The notes under the pieces: model-generated
Told to the model about the DNA's origin: nothing
The model's database searches: none
Seen by the model: the letters and a program-made list of their open reading frames with translations, nothing else
Source of the DNA: Symbiodinium natans
Lineage: Eukaryota > Sar > Dinophyceae > Suessiales > Symbiodiniaceae
Assembly (NCBI GenBank): GCA_905221605.1
Contig: CAJNDS010001458.1
Span: forward strand, 498,001 to 562,000
Direction of reading: 5' to 3'
Length of the DNA: 64,000 nt
Program-made: the position numbers and the translations under genes
In this document: positions 42,684 to 52,269 of the stretch, piece after piece
How the letters are laid out: each line of letters begins with the position of its first letter
Position numbering within the stretch: the stretch's first letter is position 1

Positions 42684-42777
42684 GGGATGTTCCCCCTTAT
42701 ACTAACAGTCCTAAATAGGGATGATAGTAATTACAATCATAACTGTTCAGGACTGTTAGTAAAAGGGGGAACATCCC
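42684..42777. mobile_element. MITE-like element family C
   Basis: GGGATGTTCCCCCTTATACT and AGTAAAAGGGGGAACATCCC, near-perfect inverted ends. Confidence 0.8.
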
Positions 42778-43089
42778 GAACTTGGTAGGCTTAAGGGTTA
42801 AGGGTGCTATAGCGTTGAAGGCTGAGAGGGCTTAAAAGGGTTTATGCGGGTTGGTAGGGTTTATACAGCCTTCTGTGGTTCATGGTCGGTGGTTCATGGT
42901 GACGTAGGGTTAAGGCTTGCTTAGGGTTCGGCTTTGGGGTTTCCACTCTGCCCCGTGGTTCATGGTGGGCTTATGGGGTTTCGCATTTAGGGAAGCATAT
43001 GTGGTTCACGGAGATTTGTTTAAGGCTTTCAAGTGCTTCAAAGACTTAGGGCTCAGGGTTTGGGGTTTAAGGTGTAGGGTTTCGGGAAC

Positions 43090-43179
43090 CCAAAGCCAAT
43101 CAGGCCTTTTGGAAAGAAGCCTGGGGTGTCGCACTTTCTCATCGACCCACTCCCATTCCTGGACGGTCACCTGCCAGAT
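43090..43179 (-). CDS. Exon-like island, Trp-rich peptide
   Basis: Minus strand: CGGTTAG border, exactly 30 codons (IWQVTVQEWEWVDEKVRHPR...PDWLW), then GTTCCC. A family F element lies about 20 bp upstream of the acceptor. The plus strand is also open but less protein-like. No family recognised. Confidence 0.5.
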
Positions 43180-43199
43180 CTAACCGAGAAAGTGCAAAA

Positions 43200-43422
43200 G
43201 GGTAGTATAGGGGCCTGAGTAATTGGAATAGGGTTTTGGGGGATATTCTAGTTTACAAAGCCCAGAAAACATCCTGCGAAACACAGGGCCATTGGGTTGA
43301 GGTTGCATGTCTTGGAATTGGGCTTAGCGTTTTCACAGGTTCCCCTACTACGCCCCCCCCCCCCCCTTTGCTACGCCCCCATGGTTCCCCCATAAATAGG
43401 GGGGGACTAGCGGGGTAGTATA
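43200..43422. mobile_element. MITE-like element family F, long copy
   Basis: GGGTAGTATAGGGGCCTGAGTAATT at the left and GGGACTAGCGGGGTAGTATAG at the right, with a C run at 43350-43365. Confidence 0.55.
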
Positions 43423-43539
43423 GAACAGAAGGGGGTTGGGAAACCCATCATCCATAAGATCCCTGACTACACCTCCCATAGCAGAGTCTCCCCAGGAATT
43501 TCACGGAGTGCCTAACCTTAGAGTATCACCGGTTTAGGA

Positions 43540-43780
43540 TTTAGGGCCTTTAGGGTTTAGGGTTTAGGGTTTCAGAATCCCCAGTGTGCGGAGTGCCCAA
43601 AAATATCGCCAGAGAGCCCCCCCCAACCCCAGAGCATCCCAGAGAGTGCCTGGCTTAGGGTTTAGGGTTTAGGGATTAGGGTTGAGGGTTTAGGGTTTAG
43701 GGTATAGGGTTTAGGGTTTAGGGTTTAGGGTTTAGGGTTCAGGGTTCAGGGTTTAGGGTTTAGGGTTTAGTATCCGCAAA
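43540..43780. repeat. Telomere-type arrays, TTTAGGG orientation
   Basis: Arrays at 43545-43575 and 43655-43770. Between them GAGTGCCC/AGAGAGC motifs resemble the tandem unit at 34747-34880. Confidence 0.85.
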
Positions 43781-43812
43781 ATCTCTGGAGTGGCAACCTC
43801 AGAGTATTTCGG

Positions 43813-43976
43813 CTTGGAGGTTCATGGTATTTAGTAACCAAATATGCTTGGAGGTTCATGGTACTTAGTAACAAAATATGACTGTACTTGTAACCCTCTT
43901 ATGAGCCCCTAAAGTGCCCTAATATGGCAAAAAGTACGGATATACTTGGTCAATCAGTACCATGAAGCTCCAAGTA
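43813..43976. mobile_element. MITE-like element family A, duplicated left end
   Basis: The left end CTTGGAGGTTCATGGTA.TTAGTAAC occurs twice (43813, 43847); right end CAGTACCATGAAGCTCCAAGTA. Confidence 0.75.
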
Positions 43977-44313
43977 TAGGAAAACATAGCAATACCTTGA
44001 TAGATCCCAGAGAAGCGAACAAGATGAAATTGGAGTCAGGGTTTAGGGTTTAGGGGGTCTCGCCGTGCAGCAGCTGTTAATACCATGTAGAAATGGCGCC
44101 CCAACACACCCAGGGGTGGGGGGGGGGGGGGGCATAACAAGCGAAGCCCATGGCACCACCCATTGTCCATCCAGCAAAGGTGTTTGTGGACAGCAATGCG
44201 TAGTTCTGGGTCCAGGCACCCTAGAAAAAGGTGGTCACGACCTAATCACGCCAAGTGGGAATTTAGGGTTTAGGGTTTAGCTATACCCGAGACAAAGAAC
44301 CCAAAACCCTAAA

Positions 44314-44438
44314 CCTAGGGGATAGGATTAGGGAGACCCTGGGGATATAGACCCTCTGAATGAGGTCCCTGTTTAAGAGAGCCAGAAGAGGGTTCAGAAG
44401 GGTTCCCTTTGCAGGGTCCCCCTTGTCCTACCTAGGAA
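44314..44438. mobile_element. Inverted-repeat element family G
   Basis: CTAGGGGATAGGATTAGGGAGACC ... GGTCCCCCTTGTCCTACCTAG with conserved GAGAGCCAGAAGAGGGTT centre. Copies at 60026-60150 and 63061-63185. Confidence 0.75.
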
Positions 44439-44468
44439 ACCCTAACACCTAAACCCTAAGACCCAAAC

Positions 44469-44552
44469 CTTAAAGGCAACGCCACCTGTCGCAGCTTTCG
44501 CTCTTCGAGTCTGGGAGTGTAGAACTCCTGAAATCCAGTCTGCCAGCATGGT
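44469..44552 (-). CDS. Exon-like island, possible first exon
   Basis: Minus strand: ACCCAAG border, 28 codons reading TMLADWISGVLHSQTRRAKA ATGGVAFK, then GTTTGG. The second codon is ATG, so it could be initiating. No family recognised. Confidence 0.5.
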
Positions 44553-44559
44553 CTTGGGT

Positions 44560-45630
44560 TTAGGGTTTAGGGTTTCGAGTTCAGGATTTAGGGTTTAGGG
44601 TTCAGGGCTTAGGGTTCAGAGTTCAGGGTTTAGGTATAAAAGTTTAGGCTGCCACAAGTGCAAAAGCCCCCCTCATTTCCTTGTCAGTCGGCGGCCAATC
44701 CGGCAACGCATACCTGCTTCGGGGTTTCGGGCTTTTGGGGCTTAGGGTTTGGGCATAGGGTTTTAGGGTTAAGGGTTTTTTGGGTTTAGGGCTTCGGGTT
44801 CAGGGTGGTGGGGGGGGCAGATGGGTTTGAGGTGCTCAGGTTTCCAACCCAAGGGGATTGAGCCAGCAAGGCCTCTCGTGTCTAGGGCTTGAGGGACAAC
44901 ACAAAACCAAAGCGAGCGAGCTCATGCACTGTACGCAATGTGCTCTACACAAGACCCCAACCCCTAAGCCCTATAAACCCTAGGACACCCAAGCCAAACC
45001 CACCTCAGCCTCAGCCCTAGAAAATACTGCCTGCCAGCAACATGTACGAGCCTTTTTCTAGGGTTAAAGCCTGAACCATTGCAGAGTACCAAGAAGGGAT
45101 AGACCTTCCCCAGGACAAACACCTCACAAACCCAAGCGCCAGGTTCGGGCCCTAAAGCCCCAGATCCCTAAACCCATAGAGCAGGACAAGGGTTTGGCAC
45201 TTGAGGGCTGAGCAGAGGCTACCCTAACTCAGGACGCTCGAAATAGACGGCGCACCACCATCTGCAGAGGAGATCGGCCACAACCTGGTATTGAGAAGAG
45301 GTATAGGGTTAGGAGTTGGGCAGAAGGTTTGTAGGTTTCAGGGTTAAGGGGTCATTACAGGACGCTTAGGTTCCCTAAACCCTAACGCCTAAACCCTAGA
45401 CCCTGTAGCCTATACCCAGACAGTCAGACAGTCAAAACAGGGACAGTGGAAGCCAGGAACCCCACAACGCCCCTTAGAGAAATCTAGAGTTTAGGGCTTA
45501 GGGCTTAGGATTTAGGATTTAAACTTAGGGTGAGGAGTTGAGCCTTCTGGGGGGTTTAGGGCTTAGAGCGTTCAGGGGTTTAAGAGTACAGGGGCTTTGG
45601 GTTCTTGTTCGGGGCTCTTTGCGCCTGCTG
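44560..45630. other. Degenerate telomere tracts, no firm gene
   Basis: TTTAGGG/TTCAGGG tract 44558-44640. Two weak minus islands: about 44905-44940 (STLRTVHELARF between TGTGTAG and GTTTTG) and about 45225-45285 (LWPISSADGGAPSISSVLS then stop). Confidence 0.4.
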
Positions 45631-45635
45631 CTTAC

Positions 45636-45696
45636 CGGTGCGGTCGCGCTTCTTGACGACATTGTTCCTCAGATAGTCGCTTAGGGGTAGCCTCAT
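45636..45696 (-). CDS. Candidate first exon
   Basis: Minus strand: ATG in a GACCATGAGG context, MRLPLSDYLRNNVVKKRDRT, then the consensus-like donor GTAAGC. TTTAGGG units (on its strand) lie directly upstream. Another frame is open but with poorer codon usage. Basic C-terminal part. Confidence 0.45.
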
Positions 45697-45702
45697 GGTC
45701 AC

Positions 45703-45838
45703 CCTAAACCCTAAACCCTAAACTCTAAACCCTAAACCCTAAACCCCAAACCCTAAACCCTAAACCCCAAACCCTAAACCCTAAACCCCAAACCCCAAAC
45801 CCTAAACCCTAAACCCTAACCCTAAACCCCAAACCGGA
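45703..45838. repeat. Telomere-type array, CCCTAAA/CCCCAAA
   Basis: About 19 units between two minus-strand islands, so it would lie in an intron or between genes. Confidence 0.95.
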
Positions 45839-45841
45839 AAC

Positions 45842-45954
45842 CCTGGACCCCATCGCATGCGGACAGGGGCTCTGAATGTCTTCCTTGTCCTCCTCCTCAT
45901 CCTCGGCGTCCTGGCGCAGGGCCCTCACCCGTAAGCGCCCAAGGTTATCGGATC
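45842..45954 (-). CDS. Exon-like island, acidic peptide
   Basis: Minus strand: TATAAG border, then NLGRLRVRALRQDAEDEEED and KEDIQSPCPHAMGSR, then GTTTCC. The Glu/Asp-rich stretch resembles those of nuclear or chromatin proteins. Confidence 0.5.
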
Positions 45955-46139
45955 CTTATACGAGGGTTTTGAGGTTTAGGGTTTAGGCAGGCGACCCCAT
46001 GTTCCCTAGCACTCCCCAGGCAACCCGCTTTCTGGGACGCAGCTTCCGTAATGACTGCTTAAGTGATCTTTTCATAAGCCGCACAAGCCTATACCCTTTT
46101 GGGGTTTAGGGTTTAGGGCAGCCCTGATTCCCCCACTCT

Positions 46140-46200
46140 AAGCCTCCGCGAAAGAGAGTGAGAGAGAGAGCGCGAGAGAGAGAGAGAGAGAGAGTGACAG
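46140..46200. repeat. GA microsatellite
   Basis: (GA)n with short interruptions. A poly-C run follows at 46405-46428; ORFs reading through either are not supported. Confidence 0.95.
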
Positions 46201-46748
46201 ACAGAAAAGGGAAAACCGAAAACCCGAAAATAGGTGGTTGTGGGGGCGCAGGCGCAGGGGCACATGCTGAGCGAATGAACACAACATCTTGCCGACAGCA
46301 GAACACATGGGGCTTGATCTAAATTGGCCCTTCGCCCATGGGTTGCTCTGATCATAAACTCCTGAAGCACCCTAAACCCCTAAACACTAAGCCCTTCCCA
46401 CTGCCCCCCCCCCCCCCCCCCCCCCCCACCCCCTGTAACGTTCAGGGCTCGGCCCCCGACCCTAAACCTTTGTTAGCCCACCCAACTCAGACTCGCTCTT
46501 CCCAAATATGGAAGGGAAGCTATAACCCCTCCCCCCCCCCAAACAGACACCCCTGACCGGAAAACCCCGAAAGGGGGACCACTTGTACCGGTATCGAACC
46601 CGAAGCTGGAAACACTTCGACTGACCCAACATCAACACTTGAACTCCAAACCCTTCGCCCAAAGCCTAAACTACCCAACCGAAAACCCAAACCCTAAACC
46701 CTCAACCCTATAGACCAACCCTATAAACCGTACCTGTAAGGGCAATTT

Positions 46749-46874
46749 CATGGTTCCTTCATGTGGGCCCTCAAATGGGGACCCCTTCTATACCCACATA
46801 TACCTTTTGCAACTCAAGCGCACATACTTCAGGACCCTTGAAAGTAGGTAAGGGAGCAGTTTCAAGGAACCATG
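46749..46874. mobile_element. Inverted-repeat element family H
   Basis: CATGGTTCCTTCATGTGGGCCC at the left and CAGTTTCAAGGAACCATG at the right. Related elements near 11270, 33851 and 53930. Confidence 0.6.
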
Positions 46875-46965
46875 TAACCCCAAACACTAAAACCCTAAAC
46901 CCTAGACCCTAAACCCTAAATCCTAAAACCTAAACCATGGAAAAGCAAGGACCATGTAACCTCCC

Positions 46966-47026
46966 TTAGAGTTCAGGAGCAGCTTGGGGCTCAAACACAA
47001 CGGGGCACCTGTTTCGTTCTTCGAGG
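46966..47026 (-). CDS. Candidate terminal exon
   Basis: Minus strand: CACTAG border, then LEERNRCPVVFEPQAAPEL and TAA. CCCTAAA units lie to the left at 46885-46935. Confidence 0.45.
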
Positions 47027-47264
47027 CTAGTGGGTACCTCGGTCCTTCAACCGAAATGCCCGGGACTCTCTTTTTTGCGCAGCCCTGTAAGTATGCTGCT
47101 AATAGGTCCTAATATGGTCCTTATTTCATTAAATATACTCCTCATCGGTCCTAATGCGGCCCTTGTTCCCTTAAAGGATCAGAAAAGAGGGTCCCTGAAC
47201 CCAAGGGTACAACCTTAGGGGTCCAAGGTTGGGTCCCATAAAACAAACCCTAGCCACACCAACA

Positions 47265-47353
47265 AGAACTACTAAAAGTAATCCCTGTATTGCCCCTATA
47301 AAGAAGGACATGTTCAGATTTTTATGTCGGGGTTTCTTAAGCACATAGTAGAG
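47265..47353. mobile_element. MITE-like element family E
   Basis: CTACTAAAAGTAATCCCTGT at the left; GGGGTTTCTTAAGCACATAGTAG at the right. Confidence 0.45.
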
Positions 47354-47365
47354 AGGCCATCAAAC

Positions 47366-47429
47366 CGTTGCTTCCTCATCTGCCGCGTCACCCATGGACT
47401 GCTTGCGCTTCCTCTTCAGCATCGCCATC
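47366..47429 (-). CDS. Exon-like island with nuclear-localisation-like motif
   Basis: Minus strand: CCCCAG border, then MAMLKRKRKQSMGDAADEEA T and GTTTGA. KRKRK is a classical NLS-type cluster; the acidic tail fits a nuclear protein. The first Met could be initiating. Confidence 0.55.
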
Positions 47430-47601
47430 CTGGGGGGATCTAGGGTAAACCTCAAACCCTAAACCCCTAAACCCAGGCGGGGGGCTCCCCTCCCCATGCT
47501 CTAGGTTGCTTGAGGGGGGGGGGGGTAAGGGCTGCCTAAGGTTCTCTAGGAACCTACACCCCATGAACCCTGCCTCCGCTCCCTTGTGGACCCTGTAACT
47601 T

Positions 47602-47833
47602 GGGATGTTCCCCCATATTCGAGTCCTTCCATAGGGATTGTAATAGGAGGGGGGGGGGGGGTACTACAATCCCTACTTAGACTACGGACTGCTAGTATAA
47701 GGGGGAAGATCCCAACTTCAACCCTAAACCCTGAGCCCTTCGGGTAAGGACTGCTAATAGAAGGGGGAAACTTCAACCCTAAACCCTAAGCCCTTCGGGT
47801 AAGGACTGCTAATAGAAGGGGGAATATCCCAAC
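47602..47833. mobile_element. Family C element with triplicated 3' end
   Basis: A family C copy (47602-47713) is followed by two more copies of its right end (GGACTGCTAATAGAAGGGGG), each separated by CAACCCTAAACCCT...AGCCCTTCGGGTAA, a tandem duplication that includes telomere units. Confidence 0.7.
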
Positions 47834-47847
47834 CTATAACTCCTGAT

Positions 47848-47975
47848 GGCTTAAGAAGCTCCCCCCCCCCCAAAAAAAAAAAACAACAACAACAACATAT
47901 TCTTCCTTATAAGGGTAATATAGGGATTCTTATTTTTTCTTCTGCGTGCGGTTCTTAAGCAAATAGTAAATAACC
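47848..47975. mobile_element. MITE-like element family E
   Basis: GGCTTAAGAAGCTCCCCC then C/A runs; right end CGGTTCTTAAGCAAATAGTAAATAA. Confidence 0.5.
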
Positions 47976-47990
47976 CTCATGTCTGCAAAC

Positions 47991-48054
47991 CCTCAGTCCT
48001 CTTCGCCTGGGCGTTAGGCTTCGCCTTCTTTGCCTTCTCCTCACCTCGGAGTCT
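47991..48054 (-). CDS. Exon-like island, Lys/Glu-rich peptide
   Basis: Minus strand: CTGCAG border, then RLRGEEKAKKAKPNAQAKRT E and GTTTGC. Strongly charged, as in the neighbouring minus islands. Confidence 0.5.
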
Positions 48055-48090
48055 CTGCAGGTTTAGGGTTTAGGGGGTAGGACCCTAAAC

Positions 48091-48142
48091 CACGAAAGTT
48101 CTGAACAAAGCACGAACGCTTGGCCCTTTGAAGCATCCCCAT
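48091..48142 (-). CDS. Candidate first exon, basic peptide
   Basis: Minus strand: MGMLQRAKRSCFVQNFR ending CGTG|GTTTAG. A TAA immediately precedes the ATG, so it starts here or at an unseen splice border. Confidence 0.4.
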
Positions 48143-48410
48143 TTAGGCTGCCCGAACCGTAAAAACCATCAAAACCTCTCAAACACCCACCCCCTTCCCC
48201 CCCATGGAGGGTCGAGGGGCTATGAGTAGATAGTAAGTAGCCTCATACTCCATTAGATAACTACTTGCTAAGTCCTCCGACCCCCCAAAATAAGCCAGAT
48301 GAGCCTTGTCTATGAGCCCAATAATCAAGAACCCCTGGAAGCCCGAGAAGGCCCTTTAATTCCTAAGCCGCTTCTGTTGTTTAAGGGGCTTAGAATTTGG
48401 AGCCTAGACC

Positions 48411-48483
<73 letters not shown>
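48411..48483. repeat. Homogenised CCCTCAA variant array
   Basis: About 10 perfect CCCTCAA units with no CCCTAAA interspersed. Confidence 0.97.
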
Positions 48484-48484
<1 letters not shown>

Positions 48485-48562
48485 GTCAGGCTTGCTTTGT
48501 TGCTCAAGGGGCTTAGGCCCTAGGAAATTGGAGCCGAAACCCTCAACCCCAAAACCCTAAAC

Positions 48563-48597
48563 CGGCTTCGGGTTCCATGATCCACTCCTTGCGCTTA
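48563..48597 (-). CDS. Short exon-like island abutting a MITE end
   Basis: Minus strand: CCAACAG at the end of the family I-type element, then KRKEWIMEPEA and GTTTAG. The acceptor AG is the element's own terminus. Confidence 0.45.
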
Positions 48598-48684
48598 CTG
48601 TTGGTTACAAGGGAATGAAAGAATGGTAGCAGGAGTAACTACCATGGTAGTTCATTCTTTCATCCCCTACTAGCCAACAGTCAG
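48598..48684. mobile_element. Inverted-repeat element
   Basis: ACTGTTGGTTACAAGGGAAT at the left and CATCCCCTACTAGCCAACAGT at the right, with GAAAGAATGGTA / TACCATGGTAGTTCATTC pairing in the centre. Confidence 0.7.
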
Positions 48685-48729
48685 TGGGTTGCATGGGCAC
48701 TCCTAAACCCTAAACCCTCAACCCTAAAC

Positions 48730-48801
48730 CGCTTGCGATGTGCACGTTGGAGAAAGACTGAGACGGGGCGCCTTCGCCACCCTCTTCGTCGGAGCTATCG
48801 C
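48730..48801 (-). CDS. Exon-like island, acidic/Ser-rich peptide
   Basis: Minus strand: CCCTCAG border, then DSSDEEGGEGAPSQSFSNVH IAS and GTTTAG. High third-position GC. The DSSDEE stretch resembles casein-kinase-2-type acidic regions of nuclear proteins. Confidence 0.55.
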
Positions 48802-48835
48802 CTGAGGGAGTTGAAAAACCTCTTTGGGGGTCTTT

Positions 48836-49140
48836 TAGGGGTTTAGGGTTTAGGGTTTCGGGTGTTGTAGGTTTAGGGGTTTAGGGGTTTAGGGGTTTAG
48901 GGGTTTAGGGTTTTAGGGGTTTAGGGTTGTAGGGTTTAGATGTTTAGGGGTTTGGGGGTTTAGGGGTTTAGGGGTTTAGGGGTTTAGGGTTTAGGGGTTT
49001 AGGGTTTACGGGTTTAGGGGTTTAGGGGTTTAGGGGTTTAGGGTTTTAGGGGTTTAGGGGTTTAGGGGTTAAGGGGTTTAGGGGTTGAGGGGTTTAGGGG
49101 TTTAGGTGTTGAGGGTTTAGGGGTTTAGGGAGTAAGGGTT
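48836..49140. repeat. Array of TTTAGGGG units
   Basis: About 300 bp dominated by the 8-bp TTTAGGGG variant. Sequence 49140-49520 beyond has no firm gene (a weak minus island near 49240-49275 reads LRALASSLSRN). Confidence 0.95.
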
Positions 49141-49539
49141 ATGGAATGCAGCTCATATCAAGACCTCTAGATACAGTTTGAGGTATACTCATTAGATATC
49201 GCTTGCCCAGCAGAAATCACAAGGGAACCCTCCCACAAACAAACATTGCGCGAAAGAGATGAAGCCAGAGCCCGAAGCTAACACGGCATGAGCTGTAGGG
49301 TTTACCTCAAGAACCCAAAACCTGTTCTTTGTAGGTTGCCTAAGAATCCGACAAGGAGTTTTACCATAAGACCCTACAAAAAAGAGTAGGTTTGGGGTTC
49401 TTAAGGTAGGGTGTCGGGCTTTTTGGGCTCTCTTTGGTTATGAACCCCTACTGCGCCTTCTTAAAGCCGAAGCCCCCGACCCGAGTCCCCGCCCCCCCCT
49501 CCCCCCCCTCCCCTTTCCCTGTACCCTAAACCTTCAACC

Positions 49540-49611
49540 CTAGAGCGCTCGTGAAATGCAGAGGTCAATCCCAGGCAGCAACGAAGCGCACCTTTTTGCT
49601 ATGAAACGGAA
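49540..49611 (-). CDS. Candidate terminal exon
   Basis: Minus strand: FRFIAKRCASLLPGIDLCIS RAL then TAG. No AG exactly at the 5' end, so the start is approximate. Confidence 0.35.
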   Translation of the reverse strand, partial: FRFIAKRCASLLPGIDLCISRAL

Positions 49612-49616
49612 AGATC

Positions 49617-49735
49617 CCTAAACCCTAAACCCCAAACCCTAAGCCCTAAACCCTAAAACCCTAAACCCTAAACCCTGAACCCTGAACCCTGAACCCTGAA
49701 CCCTAAACCCTGAACCCAAAACCCTAAACCCTAAA
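49617..49735. repeat. Telomere-type array, CCCTAAA/CCCTGAA
   Basis: About 16 units including a CCCTGAA sub-block. Confidence 0.95.
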
Positions 49736-49737
49736 AC

Positions 49738-49803
49738 ATGGGCCCACGGCTGTCACTACCACTCGAGCTGGAGCTGCCACTGCTCGAGCTCTCCTTTGAT
49801 GAC
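49738..49803 (-). CDS. Exon-like island, poly-Ser peptide
   Basis: Minus strand: ATGGCAG border, then SSKESSSSGSSSSSGSDSRG and GTTTTA. AGC/TCG/AGT codons alternate, so this is not simple trinucleotide slippage. Typical of disordered or SR-like proteins. Confidence 0.55.
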
Positions 49804-49849
49804 CTGCCATGGGGGGGACCTTGAGAGTTCTCAAGGGGTTAAGGGCAGG

Positions 49850-50045
49850 GTTTAGGGTTTAGGGTCTAGGGTCTAGGGTCTAGGGTCTAGGGTCTAGGGT
49901 CTAGGGTCTAGGGTCTAGGGTCTAGGGTCTAGGGTCTAGGGTCTAGGGTTTAGGGTTTAGGGTTTAGGGTTTAGGGTTTAGGGTTTAGGGTTTAGGGTTT
50001 AGGGTTTAGGGTTTAGGGTTTAGGGTTTAGGGTTTAGGGTTTAGA
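49850..50045. repeat. TCTAGGG block followed by TTTAGGG array
   Basis: About 12 consecutive TCTAGGG units (49862-49948), then about 13 TTTAGGG units. Further units at 50070-50105. 50110-50890 holds degenerate motifs and no firm gene. Confidence 0.97.
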
Positions 50046-50899
50046 GTTCAAGGGGTGCCACAGGGAGGTTTAGGGTTTAGGGTTTAGGGTTTGGGGTTTA
50101 GGGCTTAAACCCCTGAACTACAAATTGTTTAAGAAGCCCCGGGTTTACTGTCCTTCATTTCTTGGGGGTTCTGTAGCAACTAGTAGCTTCACTCCTCAAC
50201 CCTACGCCCTTACGCAAGAAAACCGGGCTTAGAGGGGTCAGAAGGAGCTTGTGAAGACCCAAAGCCCTGAAGAAACCCTAAACCCTAAACCCCTAAACCT
50301 TAGAGCCCTGAGTAAGTTGAGCCTCTGGGGTAGGCTATCTAATGGTTGCTGTCTTGGGGTTGCCGTCTAAAACCGAACCTTAAACCCTACAACCCAATAC
50401 CCTGCACCTTATACCCAAAAAAACGAAGCTGAAGCCCAAACATCCCTAAACCCAAACTTAAGAGCTTTCTGGTTGAAAGCTTGGGGGTTCACTTTTTTTT
50501 GCACAAGGCTTCGGTTTCAAGAGTTGAGGGTTTAGGGTATCCGGCTTTAGGGTTGAGGCCCTTGTAGGGCTTTAGGGTTTAGGGTTTAGGTCTTCGTGTT
50601 TTGGGGCCCACGCGGTTTCAAGGCTCAAGGGTCCTGGGCTTTGGGTACGACTTCACGGGCTCGAGGATTACGATTTTGGGGAGTACGGGCTGGGTTTAGG
50701 GTTTAGGGTTTAGGGTTTGGGGCGTCAAAGGTGTTCGGTTTAAGCTCAGGCTCAGACGTAGGTGCGAAGTGTACGCTAAAGCTGGCTGCTCGCACGTCGC
50801 TGCCTATAGCTGGAAAGCGCGACATACGCGCTGGTCCGAGCGACAGCGAGGTCCATTGTGTGCACAACAGCCCAACACAAGTACTCCTAGCATCTTCAC

Positions 50900-51012
50900 A
50901 CTAGGTTGCCCAGTAACCTAGGATGAAAAAGGGTGTTTTTTTGCTCAAAAGGGGGTTATAAGGGAACCTAAACCTACCAAAAAGGGAATAAGGGTACTAC
51001 TGGGCATCCTAG
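50900..51012. mobile_element. MITE-like element family B, subtype 2
   Basis: ACTAGGTTGCCCAGTAACC to GGTACTACTGGGCATCCTAG. Same subtype as 61279-61394. It lies just downstream of the nitrate transporter copy. Confidence 0.75.
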
Positions 51013-51123
51013 CACATCATGCAATCATTAGCTAGCTAGGAGTAAGTTAGTTTACATTAGGTGCAGTGCGAGAGCACGGAAAATCTATGAATACAACATC
51101 AGCGGGACTCTCTGGAAGTGAGA

Positions 51124-52269
51124 TCAGATCACGTCAAGGGACTCCGGCTCGCCCTTGGCTTTGGTGATGCACCCGTCGTGGCCCTGGATGTGCACGAAGA
51201 GACCCATGGCGGCCGATGCGAGCACGACAAACCCAAGGATGAACAGGACATCGTCGGCCTTCGATGGGCCAAAACGGAACATGAGGCCCCAGCACACAGC
51301 GCCGACGTTGCCCCGGTTTCGGGGAAGCATCGAGTGAGATCGGCGTGGACAGGAGGGCGCCACTCCGGACACGGAGCCAGTTGCGGCGGGCTTCACGTAG
51401 GGTACGATTCCGAAAGTGCGGCCCTCCGCCATCTGAACACCGAGCAGCAGGACGCCGATAGTCGCGCCCAGAGAGTCCATCTTGGTGAAGATCAGGAGCA
51501 TGATGTCCTCCCAGACCAGAGCGATAGACTGCGCATAGATACGCCCGTGCATGCCGGTGGTGCCCGCGCCGAACAACTGGAACAGCTTCATAGCGCGAGC
51601 GAAGAGGTTCATGAGGCCGAACAGGGAGGCGATGAGACCCGCCTTGGAGACCGACAGCTCGTACTTGGTCTCCAGGTACGAAGCGAGGATGTTATTCATG
51701 GTGAGCTCAACGCCGAAGCAGGCCGCGTACTGGATGAACAGAATCCAGGCGTTGTACTGGGAGAAACCCTGCTGGAACGACTTCTTGGACGACCGGCGCC
51801 CCTCTGCGTCAGTTCCTTGAAGTTGCCCTTCGGCGAGTCGTCCGAAAAGAAGTACATGCCAATGCCGATACCGCATGTCAGAACTGCGGGGACGATGAAA
51901 GAAAGGCGCCAGGCCTTCTCGTCGTCAAAGCCAGTGCGGAACATGTTCCACTCGCCGACCATGAGCAGCTGAACAGCACCGCCTCCAAGGTTGCCCCAGC
52001 CACCAGCCATGGCGTTGGCCGTGCCCACAATCTCCTTCGCGAACTGCTGCGAGCACCACGCCTGGCATGGCACAAAGCAGGCGCCCAGGACACCGATGAA
52101 GAAGCGGATGGTGGCCAGGCCAGTAGCGTTGTTCACGAGACCACTGAAGAAGACCGGGATAGCTCCGAACGACAGCAGCATGGAGAACATGGTGCGCGTG
52201 CCGAACACGTCGCACAGAGGGCAGCGCATGAGCAAGGTCGACGCCACAGACGCGATGTTCGCGTTGTAG
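51124..52269 (-). pseudogene. NRT2-type (NNP/MFS) nitrate transporter, frameshifted and 5'-incomplete
   Basis: The two halves are in different frames. Upstream part (52269 to about 51820): NIASVASTLLMRCPLCDVFG matches the loop 2-3 motif of the major facilitator superfamily, followed by TGLATIRFFIGVLGACFVPC and the nitrate/nitrite porter signature AGGWGNLGGGAVQLLM (about 51970-52007), then DDSPKGNFKEL. Downstream part (about 51820 to 51124): NAWILFIQYAACFGVELTMN, ASLFGLMNLFARA, QMAEGRTFGIVPYV and a C-terminal membrane segment. The shift near 51801-51822 corresponds to one missing base (or two extra). The usual GGxxSD after NLFAR is absent, and the segment between SGV and GNVGAV is longer than usual with an atypical Pro/Arg-rich sequence. 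About 380 codons against roughly 480-550 in algal NRT2, so the N-terminal part is missing here; it may lie in upstream exons, since the frame begins right after ATTAG in a family A element. In a working protein the role would be proton-coupled nitrate uptake at the plasma membrane. The frame is uninterrupted by telomere repeats. Family call is firm; pseudogene status is likely but an assembly error is possible. Confidence 0.85.

Noticed and set aside
51118-51972. 284-codon plus-strand ORF
   Set aside because: It is antisense to the recognisable NRT2 copy and is open only because that copy has G/C at third positions.
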